DNA of 44,674 bases from Bacillota bacterium (lineage in GTDB: Bacteria > Bacillota > Bacilli > Lactobacillales > Aerococcaceae): contig JAEZWY010000171.1 in the NCBI GenBank assembly GCA_023442905.1, positions 1 through 44,674 of the forward strand, read 5' to 3'. Below the pieces are notes generated by a model. That model did not search any database and was not told the origin of the DNA. It worked only from the letters and a program-made list of their open reading frames with translations. Shown piece after piece: positions 8,148-17,083 of this stretch (positions within the stretch are counted from its first letter, which is position 1; every line of letters begins with the position of its first letter). Both the position numbers and the translations under genes were made by a program.

Positions 8148-9017
8148 ATGGAAAAACAATTTTTTAAAGACGTTACAATTTCAACGGTAACTTACCGAGT
8201 AAAAAACTTGAACAAAATGAAACGCTACTATAATGAGGTTATTGGTTTAGACATATTAAAAGATGAGGAAACTGAAGGTATTGTTGAATTAGGTTTTAAA
8301 GGACAAGATGCGCCACAATTAATTTTAGATGGTAAAGCAGATTACAAATTAATCACTGGACCTAAAAATGGTTTATACCATACAGCTTGGTTGTTACCTT
8401 CTCGTGCAGCTTTAGGTGACGTGTTATACCGTATGCTATTAAATCAAACACAGTTATACGGTGCTTCAGACCACTCATATTCAGAGGCTTTATACCTACA
8501 AGATCCTGAGGACAATGGTATTGAAATTTATGCTGACCGTACGGCTGACCAATGGACACATGGGCCAAATGGTGGGGTAACTGGTGTTACTGAACCAATG
8601 GATGCAGAAGGTGTATTAGCGAGTCGTTCATCTGATGAACCACAACCATTCTTTGCAGAAGGTACTATAATTGGTCACTTGCACTTGTCATCAGACAAAG
8701 TAGAAGAATTCTTTGGTTTCTTATCTGATGAAATGATCTTAGAAGAACAAATGGGCTTTACAAACAACGTACATTTCACTTCTTACTCTGACTATCACCA
8801 CCATATTGCTGTAAATGCTTGGGGTGCGGAGTCAATGGTACCTTATGCTGAAGACCAAACTGGTTTAGCAGCCTACACACTAACGTACCATAATGAAGAA
8901 TTGTACAACAATATTGTAGCGAAACTAAAAGCTAATGGGCGAGTTGTTGCTGAGGAAGCAAACCATGTAACAGCGAAAGATGCTAATGGCGTAACAGTTT
9001 ATGTAGATTTTAAATAA
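8148..9017 (+). CDS. VOC family protein, CatE-like catechol-2,3-dioxygenase
   Basis: A 289-residue protein made of two glyoxalase/bleomycin-resistance/dioxygenase modules (about 8-125 and 165-285), the normal build of CatE-type ring-cleaving dioxygenases. Candidate Fe(II) ligands are in GLYHTAWLLP (about residue 78), in IIGHLHLSSDK of the second module, and Glu in NGIEIYADR. It should open catechols or remove quinone precursors in the cytoplasm. It is monocistronic between its own promoter and a terminator at 9039-9074. The promoter carries operators of the type used by quinone-sensing DUF24/MarR repressors, which supports the assignment independently. An alternative is a glyoxalase-like protein with another substrate. 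Confidence 0.83.
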   Translation: MEKQFFKDVTISTVTYRVKNLNKMKRYYNEVIGLDILKDEETEGIVELGFKGQDAPQLILDGKADYKLITGPKNGLYHTAWLLPSRAALGDVLYRMLLNQTQLYGASDHSYSEALYLQDPEDNGIEIYADRTADQWTHGPNGGVTGVTEPMDAEGVLASRSSDEPQPFFAEGTIIGHLHLSSDKVEEFFGFLSDEMILEEQMGFTNNVHFTSYSDYHHHIAVNAWGAESMVPYAEDQTGLAAYTLTYHNEELYNNIVAKLKANGRVVAEEANHVTAKDANGVTVYVDFK

Positions 9018-9038
9018 TCCAACAATGATGTTGGTAAG

Positions 9039-9074
9039 GGGGGCTGTCAGCTTAATCGTTGATGGCCCTTTTTC
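9039..9074 (+). terminator. Intrinsic terminator after the dioxygenase gene
   Basis: GGGCTGTCA (9041-9049) pairs with TGATGGCCC (9060-9068), using two G-U pairs, and is followed by TTTTT. Confidence 0.8.
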
Positions 9075-9108
9075 ACTGGAAAAAGACGGCTAGTATTTGT
9101 TATCAGTG

Positions 9109-9176
9109 TGTTCGTTAATAGCGAACAGTATCGTTCACATATCCATAAATTGTAATCACTGAAACCATGTTATGAT
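9109..9176 (+). promoter_or_regulatory. Palindrome and extended -10 promoter before the Cys/Met PLP gene
   Basis: TGTTCG (9109-9114) and CGAACA (9122-9127) form a perfect inverted repeat with a 7-base spacer. An extended -10 TGTTATGAT ends at 9176, with a possible TTGTAA -35 at 9150 (spacer only 15). The palindrome contains a T-N11-A core of the kind LysR regulators bind, and a LysR gene lies downstream. It is therefore a candidate operator. Confidence 0.45.
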
Positions 9177-9228
9177 TGGGAAAAGCGATGACGGAATTTA
9201 ATTGAATTTTAATAGAAGGACGGTAATG

Positions 9229-10326
9229 ATGATGACAAAACGACATATTGAAACTTTGCTAGCACAAATTGGTAACCGTAGTGACAAGTCTTATGGTGCG
9301 ATTAATACGCCACTATATTTTTCAACGGCATATAAACACCCTGGTTTAGGGGAATCGACCGGTTATGACTATACGCGTACTGCCAATCCAACTCGTGACG
9401 TCTTGCAAGAAGCAATTGCCGTTTTGGAGAATGGTGAACAAGGATTTGCCACTTCATCAGGTATGGCAGCGATTCAGCTAGTCATTGAAGGATTATTATC
9501 ACATGGAGATACAGTGGTTACGCTACAAGATTTATATGGGGGTTCATACCGTTACTTCCATCATATGGAGGAGAAAGGTTTCTACAACTTTACTTACTGT
9601 TTAACAGAAGATGAAGTGTATGCAGAGATTGAAAAAGGACCACAATTGGTCTTCATCGAAACGCCTACCAATCCTATGATGGTGGAATTTGATATTGCAG
9701 AAATTTCTAAACGCGCGCATGCAGTAGGTGCTATTGTGGTGGTAGACAATACCTTCTACACGCCAATTATTCAACGACCACTAGAAGAAGGTGCGGACGT
9801 TGTACTCCATTCAGCGACTAAATATATTGGGGGCCATAATGATGTGTTAGGTGGTTTAGTTGCGAGTAAAGGTCAAGAAATCAATGAAAAATTAGCTTTC
9901 CAATTGAATACAACTGGGGCAACTTTAGACCCCTTTGCCTGTTGGTTGATCATCCGTGGGCTAAAAACGTTGGCAGTTCGCTTGCAACAACATGAAAAAA
10001 ATGCCAAGGCTTTGGTAGCAGCTTTAGAAGACCATCCTGCAATTGAGCAAGTTTATTATTCTGGACGCGGTGGTATGGTATCATTCGCAGTAAAAGATGT
10101 AAGCATTATCCGAGATGCCTTAAATAGCTTAAAGATTTTTACTTTTGCAGAGAGTTTAGGTGGTGTTGAGAGTTTAATTACTTACCCAGAAACACAAACT
10201 CATGCGGATATTCCAACTGAATTACGAGCGCAGTATGGCCTAACTGATAAGGTCTTACGGGTTTCAACTGGGATTGAAAATAGTGATGATTTAGTTGCCG
10301 ATATCAAACAAGCATTTAGCGTCTAA
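9229..10326 (+). CDS. Cys/Met metabolism PLP-dependent enzyme (cystathionine synthase/lyase family)
   Basis: A roughly 365-residue fold-type I PLP enzyme. It shows the family's YDYTRTANPTRDVLQ segment, the SSGMAAIQ cofactor loop, VDNTFYTP (PLP-ring Asp) and the PLP lysine in HSATKYIGGHND. The C-terminal SLGGVESLI and RVSTGIE motifs are also typical. Three successive ATGs (9226, 9229, 9232) follow AGAAGGA; 9229 has the best spacing. An upstream TTG at 9202 is unlikely. Neighbours are a LysR regulator and a cystine transporter, so beta- or gamma-cleavage of cystathionine/cystine is more likely than synthesis. Family members interchange these reactions too easily to decide. Confidence 0.86.
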   Translation: MMTKRHIETLLAQIGNRSDKSYGAINTPLYFSTAYKHPGLGESTGYDYTRTANPTRDVLQEAIAVLENGEQGFATSSGMAAIQLVIEGLLSHGDTVVTLQDLYGGSYRYFHHMEEKGFYNFTYCLTEDEVYAEIEKGPQLVFIETPTNPMMVEFDIAEISKRAHAVGAIVVVDNTFYTPIIQRPLEEGADVVLHSATKYIGGHNDVLGGLVASKGQEINEKLAFQLNTTGATLDPFACWLIIRGLKTLAVRLQQHEKNAKALVAALEDHPAIEQVYYSGRGGMVSFAVKDVSIIRDALNSLKIFTFAESLGGVESLITYPETQTHADIPTELRAQYGLTDKVLRVSTGIENSDDLVADIKQAFSV

Positions 10327-10428
10327 AAAAAACTGTCACCTGTGAGCAGTAATAGTGAAAAACGAATTTGATTAGTGTAATATAGGGAATTGTGAGTGTA
10401 GGAGTTCACAAGGGAAGGATGGAGAGCC

Positions 10429-11352
10429 ATGAACTTTCAAAAACTAAAATATGCTGTTGTTGTCGCTGACAGCGGATCATTCCGTGAGGCAGCGAGACGG
10501 CTGTTCATGGCGCAATCTTCTTTATCAACAGCCATTCGTGAGTTAGAAGAAATGTATGACCTACAAATCTTCGAACGTACAAAACGCGGTATCTTCATTA
10601 CTGAAGAGGGTAGCGAATTCTTATCTTATGCCCGCGACGTCTTGTCGCAGGTGTCAGTGATGGAGAATCGTTATTTAGATGCCGACCGAAAAAAATTGTT
10701 TTCAGTATCTAGTCAGCACTATGACTTTGTATCAGAAGCTTTTGCGGTATTAGTTGCAAATGATGAAGATCGCGCCCACCATTATCGTTTATTAGAAACC
10801 TCAACAACTGATGTCATGGAAAATGTAAAAAATGCCTATTCTGAAATTGGGATTTTATACATGAATGCTTACAACCAAAAGGTCATTAAGCAATACCTAA
10901 ACCACAATGAGTTGAGCTATACAGAGATTGGGGCCTTTCAACCCCACGTTTTTGTTGGTAAACAACATCCCTTAGCAGGTAGAGAAAGCCTAACCCAAGC
11001 AGATTTGCTGGCCTATCCATCTGTTACCTTCGAACAGACACAAGGCTCCTCAGCTCAATTAACTGAGGAAGCATTGGACTTGGGAGAGGACTCTACACAA
11101 TCAACCATTTACGTTAGCGACCGGGCAACTTCGATTAATGTCTTAGTAAAAACGGATGCTATCCTAGTGGGTACAGGTATTTTAACTTCGCCATTTAGCA
11201 ATATGATGACCACAATTCCTATTACAGATGTTGAAGAAAACCATATTATTTATATTCAAAATAAATACCGTAAACTTTCTAGTGAAGCTGAACGATTCAT
11301 TGGCATTTTGAATGACCAGTTAGGCGACGTGATTGGATCTGTTGGTCAATAA
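10429..11352 (+). CDS. LysR family transcriptional regulator
   Basis: A 307-residue LysR-type regulator. Residues 1-60 form the winged helix-turn-helix (FREAARRLFMAQSSLSTAIRE), followed by a linker helix and a periplasmic-binding-like effector domain (about 90-295). The start follows GGATGGAG. It sits between a Cys/Met PLP enzyme and a TcyP-type cystine transporter, all on one strand with 40-100 base gaps. It most likely responds to a sulfur metabolite such as O-acetylserine and controls these neighbours. The palindrome at 9109-9127 is the best operator candidate I see. Confidence 0.9.
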   Translation: MNFQKLKYAVVVADSGSFREAARRLFMAQSSLSTAIRELEEMYDLQIFERTKRGIFITEEGSEFLSYARDVLSQVSVMENRYLDADRKKLFSVSSQHYDFVSEAFAVLVANDEDRAHHYRLLETSTTDVMENVKNAYSEIGILYMNAYNQKVIKQYLNHNELSYTEIGAFQPHVFVGKQHPLAGRESLTQADLLAYPSVTFEQTQGSSAQLTEEALDLGEDSTQSTIYVSDRATSINVLVKTDAILVGTGILTSPFSNMMTTIPITDVEENHIIYIQNKYRKLSSEAERFIGILNDQLGDVIGSVGQ

Positions 11353-11394
11353 CCAACACTATATCTATATCAATATTTAGGAGGAAGACAATAA

Positions 11395-12774
11395 ATGGCA
11401 GTCATTATTACTTTAGCTATTTTTGTACTTGTATTATTATTCCTAAACCGTTTAGCAGGGAAACACGTGAAATATTCAAACCGTGTCTTTATCGGGTTAG
11501 GTATCGGGATTGTTTTTGGTATTATTATGCAATTACTTTTTGGTTCCGATTCAAGTACAACCACAACAATTTTAGATTGGGTCAACATCGTTGGGAACGG
11601 ATACGTATCCTTCTTACAAATGCTGGTTGTACCACTAATTTTTGTGTCACTAGTCCGTGCTTTTACACGAGTTGAAGGTGAACAGAATCTAGGCAAAATT
11701 GGTTTCAATGTCCTAGCTGTTTTAATTATTACAGTAGCGATTGCATCCTTTATCGGTTTATCAATTGCCTTATTATTCAACTTAGACGGTGCAGAATTTA
11801 CCCAAGGGGCAGCTGAAACAGCACGTATCGCTTATATCCAAGAGCGTCAAGCAGAAATTGCTGATACAACCTTGCCGCAACAGATTCTGTCGTTTATTCC
11901 AACCAATATCTTTGAAGACCTAGCGGGATTACGTCAATCAAGTAATATCGCAGTAGTTATCTTCTCAGCTATCGTTGGAGTGGCTTATCTAGGTATCGCT
12001 AGAAAGCATCCAGAAGAAGCTTCTTACTTTAAGAAAATGATTGATATGTTAGATGCTATTGTCTCACGTATCGTGACATTGGTATTAAGAATGGCGCCTT
12101 ATGGTATCTTTGCCTTAATGGTAAAAGCTATGGCATCATCAAGCTTCCAAGCCCTATTAAACATGGCCACATTCGTTATCGCAGCTTATGTAGCTATTAT
12201 TATCATGTTTGTAATCCACGCGGTGATTTTAGCAGGATTCAAAGTAAACCCAATCAATTATTTCAAGAAAGCTTCTAGTGTATTAGGCTTTGCCTTTACT
12301 TCACGTTCAAGTGGTGGAGCATTACCAATGAACATCCAAACCCAAACGGAAGCTTTAGGCGTTGAAGATGCAACAGCTAACTTCGCAGGTACTTTTGGTT
12401 TATCAATTGGCCAAAATGGTTGTGCGGGTATCTACCCAACAATGCTAGTAGCAATCGTTGCACCAACAGTTGGTATGGATTTATCTGATCCAATGGTTTG
12501 GTTAACAATTATTGGTACGATCATCATTTCATCATTTGGTGTAGCCGGTGTCGGTGGTGGTGCAACATTCGCATCATTAATCGTATTTGGTACGCTAGGT
12601 TTACCAGTAGAAATCATTGGTTTAATGGTATCTATTGAACCTATCGTTGATATGGGTCGTACAGCCTTAAATGTAAATGATTCAATCTTAGCGGGTGTTG
12701 TAACCTCAAAACGTTTAGGTACTCTAAACGAAGAAGTTTTCAATAACCCAGAAGCACAAATTGAAGTTAATTAA
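11395..12774 (+). CDS. tcyP: L-cystine:cation symporter, TcyP type
   Basis: A 459-residue dicarboxylate/amino-acid:cation symporter (DAACS, SLC1-like) with about eight membrane helices and two re-entrant loops. The serine-rich first hairpin loop is visible as FTSRSSGGALPMNIQ. The substrate motif region follows in NGCAGIYPTMLVAI and GVAGVGGGATFASL. The second helical hairpin carries EPIVDMGRTALNVND, with the Asp-Arg pair typical of the TcyP/YhcL cystine branch rather than glutamate transporters. GGAGGAAG precedes the ATG. It imports cystine and matches the sulfur amino acid context upstream. It is the last gene before a terminator. Confidence 0.87.
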   Translation: MAVIITLAIFVLVLLFLNRLAGKHVKYSNRVFIGLGIGIVFGIIMQLLFGSDSSTTTTILDWVNIVGNGYVSFLQMLVVPLIFVSLVRAFTRVEGEQNLGKIGFNVLAVLIITVAIASFIGLSIALLFNLDGAEFTQGAAETARIAYIQERQAEIADTTLPQQILSFIPTNIFEDLAGLRQSSNIAVVIFSAIVGVAYLGIARKHPEEASYFKKMIDMLDAIVSRIVTLVLRMAPYGIFALMVKAMASSSFQALLNMATFVIAAYVAIIIMFVIHAVILAGFKVNPINYFKKASSVLGFAFTSRSSGGALPMNIQTQTEALGVEDATANFAGTFGLSIGQNGCAGIYPTMLVAIVAPTVGMDLSDPMVWLTIIGTIIISSFGVAGVGGGATFASLIVFGTLGLPVEIIGLMVSIEPIVDMGRTALNVNDSILAGVVTSKRLGTLNEEVFNNPEAQIEVN

Positions 12775-12778
12775 TAAG

Positions 12779-12811
12779 AAAAGAGTCGTCCATAAAAGGG
12801 CGGCTCTTTTA
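12779..12811 (+). terminator. Intrinsic terminator after tcyP
   Basis: AAAAGAGTCGTCC pairs with GGGCGGCTCTTTT around a short AT loop. It ends the sulfur amino acid block. Confidence 0.85.
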
Positions 12812-12888
12812 GTTTGGAGAAATATGATATTGTTGAGAATTTATCCTATTAAATCGTGTATCTAAATATTTTTATTCTAAGCTTTCGC

Positions 12889-13764
12889 TTAATTTTCACG
12901 CATAATATCAACACTTGTGGTTCTTTGGTCAAAATGTTTACCTACTGTAATAATATGGTCTAGGTTTTCATCGTAGTCATTCGCAAAGACGATGGCATAA
13001 AGCAGATTAAGCAGATAAATAATAGAAGTATTTGAGGTAAAATTACCAATTTTTGAATAGAGTTTTTCCCGTGTAGTAATGTGTAAGCGACAATCGCTCA
13101 TTTGGGAAATTTTATTGTCACCAATACTAGTCAGACTGATGATAGGGACCTTTCTATGTTTAAGAATCTCCATATTTTTAATCAAACTAGCATTTTCCCC
13201 TGAATAGGAAATGATAATAGCACAGGAGTCTTGGTCTGAATGATAAGCTTCATAATCTACATAATGAAAGGAAGAGGCAATAGTCACGTCGCGGTTAATC
13301 CGACGCATCTTCGTTACAAATTCTTGAGAAATCATGGCATTTGTGTGACTACCAAATATCTTAATATTCTTAGCCTTTAATAGAATATCTTGTGCCTTTT
13401 GAATCTCTTGGTAATCCAATAAAGATAAAGTGTCTTGGATGGTATTTTGTTCTAAGTTAGCCATTTTATTGGCAATGGTTGCTAGGGAATCATTTTTTTT
13501 AAAAGGACGATTGGCGTCAACGGCGTTGTAGTGGCTATTTAAATATACCCATTCGTCAAGGTAGGCCGATCTTAAATCGGTCCAACCTTTAAAACCTAGT
13601 TTCTTGGCAACGCGGATGAGGCTAGTTGGATTAGTATGGGTAATTTCTGCAAAATGTGTCGTCGTTAATTGGTCAAGTTTTTCAGGATGTTCAATCATGT
13701 ACTGCACTAAGGATTGTTCAGCGTGGGAAAAATGTGTGGATTTCATTTGTTCAATCAGCAACAT
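12889..13764 (-). CDS. RpiR/MurR family regulator with SIS domain
   Basis: A 291-residue regulator. Residues 1-75 form the RpiR helix-turn-helix (ITHTNPTSLIRVAKKLGFKGW), and a sugar isomerase (SIS) domain occupies about 110-250 (IKIFGSHTNAMISQEF and ISYSGENASLIKNMEIL). SIS domains sense phosphorylated sugars. The ATG follows AAGGGGG. It is divergent from a 6-phospho-beta-glucosidase gene, and two palindromes lie in the shared 171-base gap. Control of that glycosidase by a phospho-disaccharide or by glucose-6-phosphate is the natural inference. Confidence 0.9.
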   Translation of the reverse strand: MLLIEQMKSTHFSHAEQSLVQYMIEHPEKLDQLTTTHFAEITHTNPTSLIRVAKKLGFKGWTDLRSAYLDEWVYLNSHYNAVDANRPFKKNDSLATIANKMANLEQNTIQDTLSLLDYQEIQKAQDILLKAKNIKIFGSHTNAMISQEFVTKMRRINRDVTIASSFHYVDYEAYHSDQDSCAIIISYSGENASLIKNMEILKHRKVPIISLTSIGDNKISQMSDCRLHITTREKLYSKIGNFTSNTSIIYLLNLLYAIVFANDYDENLDHIITVGKHFDQRTTSVDIMREN

Positions 13765-13798
13765 GGCGGTGCCCCCTTTTTACAAATAATAGCATATT

Positions 13799-13893
13799 TT
13801 GTGTAAGAGTGACACAAGATTTTAGATTAGTTGGGCTTACTTTGTGTTTAGCCTTACTATTTGATTTGTTCATATTGTAAAGGGTTACAATAT
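13799..13893. promoter_or_regulatory. Two palindromic operator candidates between rpiR and GH4 genes
   Basis: TTGTGT-N7-ACACAA (13799-13817) lies just ahead of the regulator gene. ATATTGTAA-AGGG-TTACAATAT (13872-13893), a perfect palindrome with a 4-base centre, lies after a possible TACTAT -10 (13855-13860) of the glycosidase gene. They are not copies of one motif, so they may bind different proteins or serve different promoters. Confidence 0.6.
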
Positions 13894-13935
13894 CGAATAT
13901 GATGAAGGTGATCAAAATATAGGAGGTTACACAGG

Positions 13936-15330
13936 ATGGGTAAAGGTTTAAAAATTGTCACAATTGGTGGCGGTTCTTCGTATACACCAGAATTGATTGA
14001 AGGGTATATTAAACGTAAAGATGAAATGCCAATTGAAGAGATTGTCTTAGTGGATATTGAGGCAGGGCAAGAAAAATTAAATATTGTTGGTGAAATGGCT
14101 AAACGAATGGTGAAAGCGGCTGGTCTAGACTGGAAGGTTACTTTAACCTTAGACCGGTTTAGTGCTTTGAAAGATGCGGACTTTGTAACGACACAATTCC
14201 GTGTAGGTTTACTGGATGCTCGTGTGAAAGATGAGCGAATTCCTTTATCTCATGGCATCCTAGGACAAGAAACAAATGGTGCCGGTGGGATGTTAAAGGC
14301 CTTTAGAACAATCCCAATTATTGGCCAAATTATTGAAGATATGAAAGTACAATGTCCGGATGCTTGGTTGATTAACTTCACTAACCCAGCAGGGATGGTA
14401 ACAGAAGCGGCAATCAAACAATTTGGCTGGAAACGCACAATCGGTTTGTGTAATGTGCCAATTACCCACTGTATGGATATCGCTGGTCAATTAGATGTAG
14501 ACCAAGAAGACTTGTTCTACCAATTTGCCGGTATTAACCACTTCCACTGGCATAAAGTTTGGGACCGCCAAGGAAAAGAATTAACTGCTAAAGTAATTGA
14601 TTTATTATACAAAAAATCAGAAGATGGTCCTGAGTCTGCCTTGAAGAATATTCACGATGCCAACTATCATATTGAACAAATTCAAGATTTAGGCATGTTA
14701 CCTTGTGGTTACCACCGTTACTACTACTCTGAAGATGAGATGTTACAACATTCAATTGAAGAGTTTGAAGCAGGTGAAACGCGTGCACAAGTAGTGAAGA
14801 AAACTGAGCAACAATTGTTTGAGTTATATAAAGATCCAAACTTAGACTATAAACCTGAAGAATTAACACAACGTGGGGGAACTTACTATTCTGATGCTGC
14901 TTGTGAGGTAATTGCTTCTATTTATAACGATAAACGGACAGTAATGGTTGTATCAACAGAAAATAATGGTACGATCCAAGACTTACCATATGACGCTATT
15001 GTAGAGGTATCTGCCCAAATCACTAGTCATGGTGCGGTACCGTTCAACTGGGGCGAATTTATGCCTGCAGCACGTGGTATGTTGCAATTGATGAAAGGGA
15101 TGGAAGAAACGGTTATCCGTGCTGCAATCGATGGCGATTATGGTGCTGCCTTACATGCCTTTACAATCAACCCATTAGTACCAGCCGGTCAAACAGCAAA
15201 ACGTGTATTAGACGAATTATTATATGCGCATAAAGCCCACTTACCACAATTTGCTGATAAAATTGCAGAAATTGAAGCTAACCAACCAGATGTTGTGGCT
15301 TATGTAGACGAATTAATGCAATCAAATTAA
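13936..15330 (+). CDS. 6-phospho-beta-glucosidase, glycoside hydrolase family 4
   Basis: A 464-residue GH4 enzyme that uses NAD and Mn(II) to cleave phosphorylated disaccharides by redox elimination. The nucleotide-binding turn TIGGGSSYTPEL is at 9-20. The metal ligands are Cys172 (GLCNVP) and His202 (AGINHFHW), and the NFTNPAG motif is near 147-153. The set of motifs matches the 6-phospho-beta-glucosidase (LicH/CelF) branch rather than alpha-galactosidases. AGGAGG precedes the ATG. No PTS transporter gene lies beside it, so its phospho-sugar must be imported by a system encoded elsewhere. A bidirectional terminator follows. Confidence 0.88.
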   Translation: MGKGLKIVTIGGGSSYTPELIEGYIKRKDEMPIEEIVLVDIEAGQEKLNIVGEMAKRMVKAAGLDWKVTLTLDRFSALKDADFVTTQFRVGLLDARVKDERIPLSHGILGQETNGAGGMLKAFRTIPIIGQIIEDMKVQCPDAWLINFTNPAGMVTEAAIKQFGWKRTIGLCNVPITHCMDIAGQLDVDQEDLFYQFAGINHFHWHKVWDRQGKELTAKVIDLLYKKSEDGPESALKNIHDANYHIEQIQDLGMLPCGYHRYYYSEDEMLQHSIEEFEAGETRAQVVKKTEQQLFELYKDPNLDYKPEELTQRGGTYYSDAACEVIASIYNDKRTVMVVSTENNGTIQDLPYDAIVEVSAQITSHGAVPFNWGEFMPAARGMLQLMKGMEETVIRAAIDGDYGAALHAFTINPLVPAGQTAKRVLDELLYAHKAHLPQFADKIAEIEANQPDVVAYVDELMQSN

Positions 15331-15380
15331 GTGATTGTCATTTGAAAAATGATGATTAAAAATAACAAATATGTGTCATA

Positions 15381-15433
15381 AAAATAGCGTGTCTTGAGAA
15401 GTTGAGTAAGCTTCTAAAGGCACGCTATTTTTT
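15381..15433. terminator. Bidirectional terminator between GH4 and FMN reductase genes
   Basis: AAAATAGCGTG (15381-15391) pairs with CACGCTATTTT (15421-15431), with A-rich sequence before and TT after. An inner stem GAAG/CTTC extends the hairpin. Confidence 0.82.
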
Positions 15434-15450
15434 GTCTATGATGAAAGTTG

Positions 15451-16017
15451 TTAAAAACCATATGCAGCATCTTTTTTGGCTTGAATTTCAGCTTGTACAT
15501 CTGCCATTGTGAAGACATCGTCTACTAGGCGTTCGATTCGGAAAATAATGTCATCGCTGACGATTTCATTGCGACTGAAATAGCGGTCTTCAATGAATAC
15601 ATGCTTGTTTACGACCGTTGCTTTCATATAATTTAAAATGGGCATTAACTGGGTTTCTACCATTAAATAATGACGCGGTGAACCAGCGGTATTGATGATG
15701 CCTACTACTTTGTCACGGAAGGCATTTACAGGCAATAGGTCGAATAAGTTTTTTACTGTGGCAGGATAGGATGCTTGAAAAGTTGGTAGGGTGAAGACTA
15801 AGACGTCAGCTGCCATAATTGTTTTAAGAACTTCTCCAGTATCACCGGGATATTCAAAATAGTTACGCCCATCTGAAAAGACCATATCCTTTTCAGCTAG
15901 GTCGATGAGCTCAATATCCGTATTGGGTCGGTAGTTTTGAGCTTGTTTAATATATTCATCTGCGGCGACACGTGATTTAGTACCGACATTAGATCCGCTA
16001 ATAACGACTGTCTTCAT
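15451..16017 (-). CDS. NADPH-dependent FMN reductase-like flavoprotein
   Basis: A 188-residue flavodoxin-fold protein of the NADPH-dependent FMN reductase family. The FMN phosphate loop is SGSNVGTKSR (8-17). The second flavin loop is TLPTFQASYPATVKNLFDLL (about 76-95), and NTAGSPRHY (about 109-117) is the third. It probably transfers electrons from NAD(P)H to FMN, quinones or azo compounds. The promoter region is AT-rich with no clear operator. It is monocistronic and convergent with the GH4 gene. Specific substrate is unknown. Confidence 0.85.
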   Translation of the reverse strand: MKTVVISGSNVGTKSRVAADEYIKQAQNYRPNTDIELIDLAEKDMVFSDGRNYFEYPGDTGEVLKTIMAADVLVFTLPTFQASYPATVKNLFDLLPVNAFRDKVVGIINTAGSPRHYLMVETQLMPILNYMKATVVNKHVFIEDRYFSRNEIVSDDIIFRIERLVDDVFTMADVQAEIQAKKDAAYGF

Positions 16018-16150
16018 TATAGATTGACTCCTTTGTTTAAATATTTATCTACTTATTTTTATATAGTGTAACATGTTTGGCAAGTCTTAGAAAATCTTTT
16101 GTTTCGTTTTCGAATTATCATACGGATTGTTTGAATTGTCATAACTTTTA

Positions 16151-16178
16151 TTGTAACCTATAGATAATCATTTATATT
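16151..16178 (+). promoter_or_regulatory. Promoter of the alkaline-shock operon
   Basis: TTGTAA (16151-16156), a 16-base spacer and TATATT (16173-16178) lie just ahead of the amaP ribosome site TTAGGAGGGG. Confidence 0.5.
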
Positions 16179-16204
16179 GTATAAACAAATTAGGAGGGGA
16201 TCCG

Positions 16205-16783
16205 ATGGGTGGTTTTAGAAGGTTTCTACAAATTATATTAACCTTAGTAGGCTTGGTTGCTTTATTATTTGCAATTGCGCTGTTTTACCCAATTCAATAC
16301 CTAACACCTTTCGTACAAGATACTATATTAGGCAATACTTATGGTCAATGGGCCATGCTAGCTGGTTTAGCCTTTGTAGCCTTAGTTGTGTTAGTTGTTT
16401 TCCTACAGGCTGTTATGGCACCAGCGAAACGTGACCACTTAGAAGTGAAAACCGATGCTGGTGTATTAAGCTTTACCAAGCATTCTGTAGAAGATACAGC
16501 AGTTCGTGCTAGTCAACGAGTAGCAGGGGTAAGATTCCCTGAGGCCAAGGTACGTTTCGGTAAACGACCGGAAGATACCAAAGTGAAAGTTGTCTTTCAA
16601 GTAGAAGAAGCGGCGAATGTGATTGACCTGGCTAGTCGGGTGCAAGAACGTGTTCGTGATACTGTCTCTGTTTCATTGGGCATTCCCGTAGAGGACGTCA
16701 ATGTGAAGGTCAACCAAATTGACCGTAGTGTCGTAGTTGCTGAAAAACAAGCGAAACAAAAAGCAGTACCACGTGTGCAATAA
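16205..16783 (+). CDS. amaP: Alkaline shock response membrane anchor protein AmaP
   Basis: A 192-residue membrane protein. Two N-terminal helices (about 7-28 and 46-72) with a short outside loop precede a cytoplasmic domain related to Asp23/Gls24. In staphylococci AmaP holds Asp23 at the membrane. The order amaP, DUF2273 protein, asp23 here is the standard one, with 14 bases to the next gene. The C-terminal tail is basic (EKQAKQKAVPRVQ). The start follows TTAGGAGGGGATCCG. The family call is strong from domain order and context. Confidence 0.9.
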   Translation: MGGFRRFLQIILTLVGLVALLFAIALFYPIQYLTPFVQDTILGNTYGQWAMLAGLAFVALVVLVVFLQAVMAPAKRDHLEVKTDAGVLSFTKHSVEDTAVRASQRVAGVRFPEAKVRFGKRPEDTKVKVVFQVEEAANVIDLASRVQERVRDTVSVSLGIPVEDVNVKVNQIDRSVVVAEKQAKQKAVPRVQ

Positions 16784-16797
16784 GGAGGAGGGATAAT

Positions 16798-17019
16798 ATG
16801 TCAGAACGAAACAAACAAGAAGAACGTGCGATTTGGCGCCAATATAAAGGGCGGATTATCGGCTTATTATCAGCCTTTATTTTTGCACTGTTGTGGGTAG
16901 TCTTTAGTTTTGGGACTGCTTTACTGGTCTTCATCATCGCAGCAATCGGCTTTACGGTAGGTGCTTACTTTGATGGACAAGTGGATTTACGTGCTTGGTT
17001 ACGATTTTTCATGAAGTAA
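16798..17019 (+). CDS. DUF2273 small membrane protein
   Basis: A 73-residue protein with a basic and acidic N-terminus and two closely spaced membrane helices (about 19-38 and 39-58). The second contains the small-residue stretch AAIGFTVGAYFDG typical of DUF2273. It is preceded by AAGGAGGAGG and is the middle gene of the amaP-asp23 operon. It is probably a partner of AmaP in the envelope; no enzymatic motif is visible. Confidence 0.88.
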   Translation: MSERNKQEERAIWRQYKGRIIGLLSAFIFALLWVVFSFGTALLVFIIAAIGFTVGAYFDGQVDLRAWLRFFMK

Positions 17020-17083
17020 ATGAAGGGTTATCGGTTGATAATCAAAAATATTCACGCTATCATTAACTTATAGGTTATTTAAA

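Noticed and set aside
9075..9225. SAM riboswitch or T-box before the Cys/Met PLP gene
   Set aside because: No T-box sequence (TGGNACC), no S-box core and no terminator/antiterminator pair is present; only a palindrome and promoter are seen.
16030..16065. Third TTAC-N5-GTAA-type operator before the FMN reductase gene
   Set aside because: The best match (TTAC-N5-ATAA on the minus strand) lies in very AT-rich DNA and lacks the extended 16-base similarity of the two accepted sites.
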